This document shows, in pieces, positions 6,808 to 11,823 of a stretch of 11,823 nucleotides of DNA (position 1 is its first letter; the number at the start of each line of letters is the position of its first letter). Under the pieces are notes generated by a model. The model was not told the origin of the DNA. It worked only from the letters and a program-made list of their open reading frames with translations, and did no database searches. The position numbers and the translations under genes were made by a program. The stretch is from Bremia lactucae (lineage: Eukaryota; Oomycota; Peronosporomycetes; Peronosporales; Peronosporaceae). The stretch lies in contig NC_090610.1 in the NCBI RefSeq assembly GCF_004359215.1, forward strand, positions 13,853,477 through 13,865,299, in the 5' to 3' direction.

Positions 6808-7236
6808 TGTTGAAGATTGATGTGTTCATCGAAAGTGTTGCGCTTTATGCATATGCGTGTATAAGGGATCGTATGACAAGAATTATACGGAGAATTTGAG
6901 TGTGGAAAATATCGCCTGTTGTGGCTCAGTCGGGTAAGGCATGGCGGTGCGTCGTCCCACTGGTCACCGGTTCGATACCCGGTAACGACAAAAAGTAAAA
7001 CCTTCGGGAAGTGGTGTTTGGGGTTCACCAGCACTGTACCGCCAGACAGTGACGTCCCTTATTTGTAGTAGTCCACATATGTGGGAAAGGGGGCGCAGCG
7101 AACGATAGGAAAGAATTAACGGTAGGATAAAGTTAACGGTAAGATTGAGATAAACTCAAAAATATAACTTACTTTCCGGTTTGCAATCTCGACCGTAAGC
7201 CCATCTTCAAGCTCATAGCGTTAACGTAAATCAACA
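6808..7236 (+). repeat. 3' LTR of the copia element
   Basis: 429 bp, TGTTGA to TCAACA, followed by TCCCA (target duplication). Here both Pol III-like boxes are intact: TGGCTCAGTCGG (6922-6933) and GGTTCGATACC (6969-6979). It differs from the 5' LTR by about 18 substitutions by eye, a 3-bp insertion and two single-base indels. Confidence 0.95.
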
Positions 7237-7351
7237 TCCCAGGCAGCATTCCAGCTGTATACCAACGCGGAGGCACGCTCCTTTCGATTCCTAACAGACC
7301 TGCAAAGCGAACATTAAGGACTTCATAAAGTGGCATATCACAACAGAAAAC

Positions 7352-7431
7352 GACAGCTGTGAGATTCGAACTCACGCGGGTTTCCCCATTAACTTAGTAG
7401 GCTAACGCCTTAACAACTCGGCCAAGCTGTC
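7352..7431 (-). pseudogene. tRNA-Ser copy 2, probable pseudogene with altered anticodon (ACT)
   Basis: An 80-nt serine tRNA homologue whose acceptor, T-arm and T4 terminator are intact. The anticodon at 7396-7398 reads ACT instead of GCT, the invariant D-loop G18 is changed (AGTTG for AGTGG, base 7415), and one base of the variable arm differs. ACT would still read serine AGU, but such an anticodon is essentially unused in eukaryotes. With the loss of G18, decay is the better explanation. The copia insertion separates it from its U6 neighbour. Confidence 0.78.
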
Positions 7432-8023
7432 TTTGATCAATCTTTATCAACAGCAAGCATCAACAAATACTACAAACCAGACCAAATGAAGCATGCGAGC
7501 ATACGAGGCAATATATTTTTCTCTTGCTTACATTTTTGCCTATCTCGCAAAGCCAAATCGACATAAACGTACGTTGTTCCACCGGCTATAGCGAATTCAC
7601 GCCTTTACAAGCGCATTTGATGCACGCAAACTTATTGGTCTTGTAAACTCTGATCGCATGGTACCCTTGTACAAAAGCAGCAAAGGATAACAAGGATGAA
7701 CGAATAGCGCAATAAATGACGCGAGTTGCTAGATGAATATTCTGCGGCGGGTGTTAATACTTCGAAAATTTTACGATACGCATCGTGACTGTGCGCGGTA
7801 CTATGTACATACATCATCTTGCGTGTGTTGTCAAGATGACATCGACATAAAAATTTAGCCAGCCCCAACGAAAGTACAGCGTCGTATTCTCCGATGCAAC
7901 AAGAGCGTGGCGTAATGAACGTACAATTATCTCGTATTGATGATAGTAAGCATAATTCAAAAAGAGTGATTATAGGACCCTCCTATCAAAAATTGACCAG
8001 TATTGAAGCAAAAGTCAAAAGCA
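7432..8023. other. Gene-free spacer, second copy
   Basis: This is equivalent to 858-1446 with scattered substitutions and small indels. The hairpin is kept with an A-C mismatch in its outermost pair. No gene is evident. Confidence 0.6.
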
Positions 8024-8094
8024 GCCCCCAGGCGGGATTGAACCACCGACCTTTCGCTTACGAAGCGAGTGCTCTGCCACTGAGCTATAGGGGC
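8024..8094 (-). tRNA. tRNA-Thr (CGT), copy 3
   Basis: A full-length 71-nt gene identical in layout to copy 1, with D-loop AGTGGCA, anticodon loop TTCGTAA, intact T-arm and acceptor, and a T4 terminator on the sense strand. No damage is seen, so it is the best preserved Thr gene of the direct half along with copy 1. Confidence 0.93.
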
Positions 8095-8265
8095 ACAAGT
8101 TAAAACAGGTTTGCTAAATTATAAACACAACATAGAAACATGGTTTAGGGACAGCCACAACACAGAGTAATACCCTCCACAAGAGCTACCTCAGGTAGCC
8201 GAATTCAATAAGAGCGATCGCAAATCCAATGATTCTATAAGTATGACTTTCTTTCAAGCCAGGGC

Positions 8266-8336
8266 GGGGGAATAGCTCAGTGGTAGAGCGCTGGATTCCA
8301 GACCAAGCGGTCGGGGGTTCGGTCCCCTCTTCCCTC
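8266..8336 (+). pseudogene. tRNA-Trp copy 3, T-loop A58 lost
   Basis: 71 nt, with the CCAAG anticodon strand of the direct lineage. The T-loop reads TTCGGTC instead of TTCGATC, changing A58. That base is nearly universal: it pairs with T54 to shape the T-loop and belongs to the B box (GGTTCGANTCC) that Pol III factor TFIIIC binds. Together with two anticodon-stem mismatches this suggests a pseudogene. A terminator TTTT remains at 8347-8350. Confidence 0.75.
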
Positions 8337-8481
8337 AAGTCAACAGTTTTGCCAGTACGTCTATCACTCCTCCACAGGAGAGCTGTACAAGATTAGGCAT
8401 CATCGCTGTCGTCTCCTGCGCGAGTTTCCTCGCTGTGCGACCGTTTCATCAGACTAGTCGCCCAATTACAGGCGTGAAATG

Positions 8482-8589
8482 AAAAGTGCGATACTTCTCG
8501 TTGTATGCGTGTCATCCTTGCGCAGGGGCCATGCTAATCTTATCTGTATCGTTCCAATTTTTACGGATGACCACCGAAGTGGTTCCTAC
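8482..8589 (-). ncRNA. U6: U6 snRNA, copy 3, mutated ACAGAGA box
   Basis: A 108-nt U6 gene with 5' hairpin, 3' region, T4 terminator (8482-8485) and a TATA box (8609-8617) at the normal 20-bp distance. The ACAGAGA box (8541-8547) reads ACAGATA because of a change at 8542. This heptamer pairs with the 5' splice site and is almost invariant across eukaryotes, so the RNA should be defective if made. A further change (ATACAACG for ATAAAACG) lies near the 3' end. Confidence 0.92.
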
Positions 8590-8608
8590 CCTATTTCTAT
8601 TTTCCGCC

Positions 8609-8660
8609 TATATATATGATTCTTTGACAACTCATCCATAACTACTTTCGTTGGATGAGG
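8609..8660 (-). promoter_or_regulatory. U6 copy 3 promoter
   Basis: The TATA run at 8609-8617 has standard spacing. The inverted repeat CTCATCC/GGATGAG is kept upstream of it as in copies 1 and 4. Confidence 0.65.
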
Positions 8661-8821
8661 CCGTACCCCAGGCAGCATTCCAGCTGTATACCAACGCGGA
8701 CGCACGCTCCTTTCGATTCCTAACAGACCTGCAAAGCGAACATTAAGGACTTTATGAAGCNTTTATCTTGTACAGCTCTCCTGTGGAGGAGTGATAGAGG
8801 TACTGGCAAAACTCTTGACTT

Positions 8822-8892
8822 GAGGGAAGAGGGGATCGAACCCCCGACCGCTGGGTCTGGAATCCAGCGCTCTACCACTGAGCTATTCCCCC
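8822..8892 (-). tRNA. tRNA-Trp (CCA), copy 4, inverted lineage
   Basis: A full 71-nt gene on the minus strand. The anticodon strand is CCCAG, restoring G29-C41, so only the shared A31-C39 mismatch remains. The T-loop TTCGATC is intact, and a T4 terminator is on the sense strand (8808-8811). This looks functional, unlike the direct-lineage copies. Confidence 0.93.
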
Positions 8893-9064
8893 GCCCTGAC
8901 TTGAAAGAAAGTCATACTTATAAAATCATCGGATTTGCGATCGCTCTTATTGAATTCGGCTACCTGAGGTAGCTCTTGTGGAGAGTATTACTCTGTGTTG
9001 TGGCTGTCCCTAAACCATGTTTCTATGTTGTCAATACAGTTTAGCAACCCCGATTTTAACTTGT

Positions 9065-9081
9065 GCCCCTATAGCTCAGTG
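9065..9081 (+). pseudogene. tRNA-Thr 5' fragment, cut in the D-loop
   Basis: GCCCCTATAGCTCAGTG matches the first 17 bases of tRNA-Thr, then the sequence changes to an LTR-like fragment. It cannot yield a tRNA. Confidence 0.88.
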
Positions 9082-9357
9082 TTAAGGTGTCTGTATTAGA
9101 ATATTACTAATAATACGACCACTTCTTATTTACCTCGTCTAAATAATTTTAAAATACAGTGTTTCGATCTTGACGACGAACAAAGGTGTGTTGGGCATTG
9201 TTGGACATCGAGTGTGTTAATTCTTGCATGGGCTGGGATGCAAGGCGTCAATATGTAAGCTTTTACCGGCAGTACAGTAAGACAGCTGTTAATCCAGAAA
9301 TCGGACTTGAAAGAGCGTAGCATTTTGCTGCATAAACCCTCCTAAAGACGGAGTTCG
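9080..9357 (+). mobile_element. LTR-like fragment inserted in tRNA-Thr, family unknown
   Basis: About 278 bp not found elsewhere in the window. Its left end reads TGTTAAGG, so it starts with the TG of an LTR, directly after the Thr D-arm CTCAG. Near this end lies ATTAG-AATATTA-CTAAT, a small hairpin. The right end does not finish in CA and runs straight into the 5' end of an inverted tRNA-Trp, so the fragment is truncated or rearranged. The only open frame (65 codons, 9126-9323, minus) resembles nothing I know. The LTR call rests on the TG end and its position and is tentative. Confidence 0.45.
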
Positions 9358-9372
9358 CTGAGCTATTCCCCC
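9358..9372 (-). pseudogene. tRNA-Trp 5' fragment
   Basis: Only the first 15 bases of the Trp gene (GGGGGAATAGCTCAG on the minus strand) remain, as the edge of the duplicated 204-bp block. Confidence 0.85.
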
Positions 9373-9544
9373 GCCCTGACTTGAAAGAAAGTCATACTTA
9401 TAAAATCATCGGATTTGCGATCGCTCTTATTGAATTCGGCTACCTGAGGTAGCTCTTGTGGAGAGTATTACTCTGTGTTGTGGCTGTCCCTAAACCATGT
9501 TTCTATGTTGTCAATACAGTTTAGCAACCCCGATTTTAACTTGT

Positions 9545-9615
9545 GCCCCTATAGCTCAGTGGTAGAGCACTCGCTTCGTAAGCGAAAGGTCGGTGGTTCA
9601 ATCCCGCCTGGGGGC
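9545..9615 (+). tRNA. tRNA-Thr (CGT), inverted lineage, intact
   Basis: A 71-nt cloverleaf with the D-loop AGTGGTA, anticodon loop TTCGTAA, T-arm GGTGG-TTCAATC-CCGCC and acceptor GCCCCTA/TGGGGGC. Terminator TTTT is at 9619-9622. This is the only full-length Thr gene in the inverted half; the other two loci are interrupted by mobile sequences. Confidence 0.94.
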
Positions 9616-10203
9616 TGCTTTTGACTTTTGCTTCAATACTGGTCAATTTTTGATTGGAGGGTCCTATACTCACTCTTTTTGAATTATGCTTACTATCATC
9701 AATACGAGATAATTGTACGTTCATTACGCCACGCTCTTGTTGCATCGGACAATACGATGCTGTACTTTCGTTGGGGCTGGCTACATTTTTATGTCGATGT
9801 CATCTTGACAACACACGCAAGATGATGTATGTACATAGTACCGCGCACAGTCACGATGCGTATCGTTAAATTCTCGAAGTACCAAACACCCGCCGCAGAA
9901 TATTCATCTAGCTCGCGTCATTTATTGCGCTATTCGTTCATCCTTATTATCCTTCGCTGCTTTTGTACAAGGGTACCATGCGATCAGAGTTTACAAGACC
10001 AATAAGTTTGCGTGCATCAAATGCGCTTGTAAAGGCGTGAATTCGCTATAGCCGGTGGAACAACGTACGTTTATGTCGATTTGGCTTTGCGAGATAGGCA
10101 AATGCAAGCAAGAGAAAAATATATTGCCTCGTATGCTCGCATGCTTCATTTGGTCTGGTTTATAGTATTTGTTGAAGCTTGCTGTTGAAAAAGATTGGTC
10201 AAA
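9616..10203. other. Gene-free spacer, inverted copy
   Basis: This is the reverse-orientation equivalent of 858-1446 and is similar along its whole length. Small open frames overlap it, but none is conserved in frame across the three copies. It holds the conserved hairpin. No RNA gene is recognised. Confidence 0.6.
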
Positions 10204-10283
10204 GACAGCTTGGCCGAGTGGTTAAGGCGTTAGCCTGCTAAGTTAATGGGGTAACCCGCGTGAGTTCGAATCTCACAGCTGTC
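10204..10283 (+). tRNA. tRNA-Ser (GCT), inverted lineage, intact
   Basis: An 80-nt type II tRNA with perfect acceptor pairing GACAGCT/AGCTGTC, D-loop with both G18 and G19, anticodon GCT, long variable arm, normal T-arm, and a TTTT terminator directly after. It has none of the defects of the two direct copies and lies upstream of U6 on the same strand. Confidence 0.95.
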
Positions 10284-10395
10284 GTTTTCTGTTGTGATAT
10301 GCCGCTTCATAAAGTCCTTAATGTTCGCTTTGCGGGTCTGTTAGGAATCGAAAGGAGCGTGCCTCCGCCTTGGTATACAGCTGGAATGCTGCCTG

Positions 10396-10455
10396 GAATA
10401 CGGCCTCATCCTAAGAAAATAGTTATGGATGAGTCGTCAAAGAATCATATATATA
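10396..10455 (+). promoter_or_regulatory. U6 copy 4 promoter: inverted repeat and TATA box
   Basis: The TATA run at 10447-10455 ends 20 bp before the U6 start. Upstream are CTCATCC and GGATGAG in the same arrangement as copies 1 and 3. Confidence 0.7.
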
Positions 10456-10474
10456 GGCGGAAAATAGAAATAGG

Positions 10475-10502
10475 GTAGGAACCACTTCGGTGGTCATCCG
10501 TA

Positions 10503-10533
<31 letters not shown>

Positions 10534-10582
10534 GGCCCCTGCGCAAGGATGACACGCATAAATCGAGAAGTATCGCACTTTT
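10475..10582 (+). ncRNA. U6: U6 snRNA, copy 4, canonical
   Basis: 108 nt. The 5' hairpin is capped by TTCG, ACAGAGA is intact (10517-10523) and followed by AGATTAGC with the AGC triad, then the 3' stem-loop region (CCCCTGCGCAAGGATG, ACACGC), ending in TTTT (10579-10582). It is the only one of four copies with both a normal catalytic core and normal promoter spacing, so it is the best candidate for an expressed, working U6 gene. It acts in the nucleus in the U4/U6.U5 tri-snRNP and spliceosome. Confidence 0.97.
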
Positions 10583-10726
10583 CATTTCACGCCTGTAATT
10601 GGGCGACTAGTCTGATGAAACGGTCGCACAGCGAGGAAACTCGCGAGGAGACGTCAGCGATGATGCTTTATCTTGTACAGCTCTCCTGTGGAGGAGTGAT
10701 AGAGGTACTGGCAAAACTCTTGACTT

Positions 10727-10797
10727 GAGGGAAGAGGGGATCGAACCCCCGACCGCTGGGTCTGGAATCCAGCGCTCTACCACTGAGCTATTCCCCC
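10727..10797 (-). tRNA. tRNA-Trp (CCA), copy 5, inverted lineage
   Basis: By eye the same as the gene at 8822-8892: CCCAG anticodon strand, intact T-loop, and a T4 terminator on the sense strand. It looks functional. It is convergent with U6 copy 4. Confidence 0.93.
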
Positions 10798-10969
10798 GCC
10801 CTGACTTGAAAGAAAGTCATACTTATAAAATCATCGGATTTGCGATCGCTCTTATTGAATTCGGCTACCTGAGGTAGCTCTTGTGGAGAGTATTACTCTG
10901 TGTTGTGGCTGTCCCTAAACCATGTTTCTATGTTGTCAATACAGTTTAGCAACCCCGATTTTAACTTGT

Positions 10970-11028
10970 GCCCCTATAGCTCAGGGGTAGAGCACTCGCT
11001 TCGTAAGCGAAAGGTCGGTGGTTCAATC
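10970..11028 (+). pseudogene. tRNA-Thr truncated in its T-loop by a copia LTR
   Basis: It matches tRNA-Thr from the first base through TTCAATC of the T-loop, then the LTR begins. The last 12 bases (3' T-stem and acceptor) are missing and the B box is cut. The D-loop also carries AGGGGTA for AGTGGTA. It is not functional as it stands. Confidence 0.9.
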
Positions 11029-11471
11029 TATTGAAGATTGATGTACTCATCGAAAGTGTTGCACTTTATGCATATGCGTTTATACGGGATTAAATTACAA
11101 GAATAACACGAAGAAGTTGAGTGTGGAAAATATCGTGTGTTGTGGCTCAGTCGGGTAAGGCATGGCGGTGCGACCCACTGGTCACCGGTTCGATACCCGG
11201 TAACGACAAAAAGTAAAACCTTCGGGAACTGGTGTTTGGGGTTCACCAGCACTGTACCGCCAGACAGTGACGTCCCCCATTTTATGGTAGTCCACATATC
11301 TGGGAAAGGGGGCGCAGCAAACGATAGGAAATAATTAACGGTAGGATAAAGTTAACGGTAGGATAAAGCTAACGGTAGGATAAAGTTAAACTCAAAATAT
11401 AACTTACTTTCCGGTTTGCAATCTCGACCGTAAGCCCATCTTCAAGCTCATAGCGTTAACGTAAATCAACA
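11029..11471 (+). repeat. Copia LTR (5' LTR of a second element)
   Basis: 443 bp, related to the LTRs at 2377 and 6808 but of a distinct subtype. It begins TATTGAAG, so the terminal TG is mutated to TA, and ends TCAACA. Pol III-like boxes are intact (11143-11154 and 11187-11197). A 17-bp motif, TTAACGGTAGGATAAAG, is repeated three times (11335-11385, the third with one change). A primer binding site follows at 11472, so it is a 5' LTR rather than a solo LTR. Confidence 0.93.
11335..11385 (+). repeat. Tandem 17-bp repeat in the LTR, three copies
   Basis: TTAACGGTAGGATAAAG occurs three times in a row with one mismatch. LTRs 2377-2802 and 6808-7236 have one clean copy and one degenerate copy. 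This may be an enhancer-like repeat; the role is unknown. Confidence 0.9.
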
Positions 11472-11485
11472 GGTTATGAGCCCAA
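11472..11485 (+). other. Primer binding site remnant, element otherwise lost
   Basis: GGTTATGAGCCCAA matches the bases after the LTR at 2803. After 14 bp the internal sequence stops and an inverted LTR begins, so the gag start codon is present but no coding region follows. Confidence 0.88.
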
Positions 11486-11756
11486 ATATGTGGACTACCA
11501 TAAAATGGGGGACGTCACTGTCTGGCGGTACAGTGCTGGTGAACCCCAAACACCAGTTCCCGAAGGTTTTACTTTTTGTCGTTACCGGGTATCGAACCGG
11601 TGACCAGTGGGTCGCACCGCCATGCCTTACCCGACTGAGCCACAACACACGATATTTTCCACACTCAACTTCTTCGTGTTATTCTTGTAATTTGATCCCG
11701 TATAAACGCATATGCATAAAGTGCAACACTTTCGATGAATACATCAATCTTCAACA
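11486..11756 (-). repeat. Truncated copia LTR in opposite orientation
   Basis: 271 bp, the reverse complement of 11029-11299 with about three mismatches and no gaps by eye. The outer end is TGTTGA (11751-11756). The inner end breaks at the centre of the LTR palindrome CCACATATGTGG, and everything downstream in the LTR is missing. It is a 3' LTR, since a polypurine tract and pol lie beyond it. Confidence 0.94.
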
Positions 11757-11765
11757 CTCTCCCTT
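11757..11765 (-). other. Polypurine tract of the inverted element
   Basis: AAGGGAGAG on the minus strand, adjoining the LTR exactly as at 6799-6807. Confidence 0.88.
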
Positions 11766-11788
11766 GATGTGCGCTCGAAGTGATGCCC

Positions 11789-11823
11789 TTATGCTGCCAT
11801 GCCGAGTCCCATGATAAACTTGG
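11789..11823 (-). CDS. Copia pol C-terminus (RNase H end), partial, leaves the window
   Basis: The minus strand encodes the last 11 or so residues of pol and a TAA, ending GLGMAA where the other element ends GLVTAA. The intervening sequence to the polypurine tract also matches 6776-6798. The rest of the element lies to the right of the window, and its integrity cannot be judged. Confidence 0.85.
   Translation of the reverse strand, partial: KFIMGLGMAA

Larger units (their letters stand above)
2377..7236 (+). mobile_element. Ty1/copia LTR retrotransposon, full length but inactivated
   Basis: The element is 4860 bp. LTRs of 426 and 429 bp begin TGTTGA and end TCAACA. A primer binding site abuts the 5' LTR and a polypurine tract abuts the 3' LTR. 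The domain order gag, protease, integrase, reverse transcriptase, RNase H (integrase before RT) defines the copia superfamily. Target duplication is CCCCA (2372-2376) and TCCCA (7237-7241), one mismatch; other units read CCCCAGGCAG without a gap. Coding capacity is lost through stops at 3803 and 5379 and frameshifts near 4826-4833, 5322-5330 and 5519-5521. By eye the LTRs differ at about 18 positions plus small indels, so the copy is not young. It lies between U6 and tRNA-Ser. Confidence 0.97.
1427..8003. repeat. Array unit 2 (direct), enlarged by a SINE and a copia element
   Basis: Removing the SINE with its extra target copy (about 295 bp) and the copia element with its target duplication (about 4865 bp) leaves about 1417 bp, in line with the 1426-bp unit 1 minus a 12-bp promoter deletion. 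Gene order and strands match unit 1. tRNA-Ser (7352-7431) has been pushed almost 5 kb away from U6 (2200-2307). Confidence 0.9.
8004..8760. repeat. Array unit 3 (direct), truncated at the N
   Basis: It contains Thr, Trp and U6 but stops about 20 bp before the expected tRNA-Ser. The next base is N (8761), after which the sequence continues in inverted orientation. The break is either a rearrangement or an assembly join. Confidence 0.9.
8762..9081. repeat. Inverted array segment (Trp and 5' part of Thr)
   Basis: It starts directly after the N, in opposite orientation to units 1-3, and ends inside a tRNA-Thr D-loop. By eye it is virtually identical to 10670-10985. The 204 bp from 8878 to 9081 recur without a visible difference at 9358-9561, exactly 480 bp later. 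Confidence 0.9.
9545..10969. repeat. Complete array unit in inverted orientation
   Basis: 1425 bp from one tRNA-Thr start to the next, the same period as unit 1. It holds Thr (+), spacer, Ser (+), U6 (+) and Trp (-). All four genes are full length with canonical key bases. Confidence 0.93.

Noticed and set aside
9126..9323. 65-codon minus-strand open frame in the LTR-like fragment
   Set aside because: No recognisable motif, single copy, and inside a probable LTR fragment.
9645..9652. AATTTTTG downstream of tRNA-Thr as an Sm site of another snRNA
   Set aside because: No U1, U2, U4 or U5 landmark is present around it and there is no convincing 3' stem-loop.
1..11823. CRISPR array or bacterial operon
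   Set aside because: The repeats are kilobase-scale Pol III gene units and LTRs; there are no short regularly spaced repeats and the U6 genes show a eukaryotic genome.

Overview
The window looks like repeat-rich nuclear DNA of a eukaryote. It holds U6 spliceosomal snRNA genes, eukaryotic-type tRNA genes with T-run terminators, a tRNA-derived SINE and Ty1/copia retrotransposons. The combination, and the look of the copia protein, suggest an oomycete of the Phytophthora kind. That is an inference from family resemblance and nothing here proves it.

The backbone is an array of RNA polymerase III genes. One unit of about 1.43 kb carries tRNA-Thr(CGT), tRNA-Trp(CCA), U6 snRNA and tRNA-Ser(GCT), followed by a gene-free spacer of about 590 bp. 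Thr and Trp are divergent, Trp and U6 are convergent, and Ser lies upstream of U6 on the same strand. Unit 1 is 1-1426. Unit 2 (1427-8003) is the same unit enlarged by a SINE of about 280 bp (1519-1796) and a 4.86-kb copia element (2377-7236). Unit 3 (8004-8760) stops at an N (8761). From 8762 to 11028 the same genes reappear in opposite orientation. This part includes a duplicated 204-bp block flanking an LTR-like fragment (9080-9357) and one complete inverted unit (9545-10969).

At the right edge a copia LTR (11029-11471) cuts off the last tRNA-Thr. It is joined after 14 bp of internal sequence to a second LTR in opposite orientation, followed by the end of its pol gene running out of the window.

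The two halves differ in gene quality. The inverted half holds canonical-looking Thr, Ser, U6 and Trp genes. In the direct half, every U6 copy has a change in or next to the ACAGAGA region or in promoter spacing. Every Trp copy has an extra anticodon-stem mismatch, one Ser copy has lost conserved bases, and another Ser copy has lost its terminator. The left half therefore looks like a decaying arm and the right half like the better preserved one, apart from mobile-element damage to tRNA-Thr.

The copia element at 2377-7236 has the order gag, protease, integrase, reverse transcriptase, RNase H. It is inactivated by two in-frame stops and three frameshifts. Its LTRs differ by roughly 4% by eye, so the insertion is not recent.
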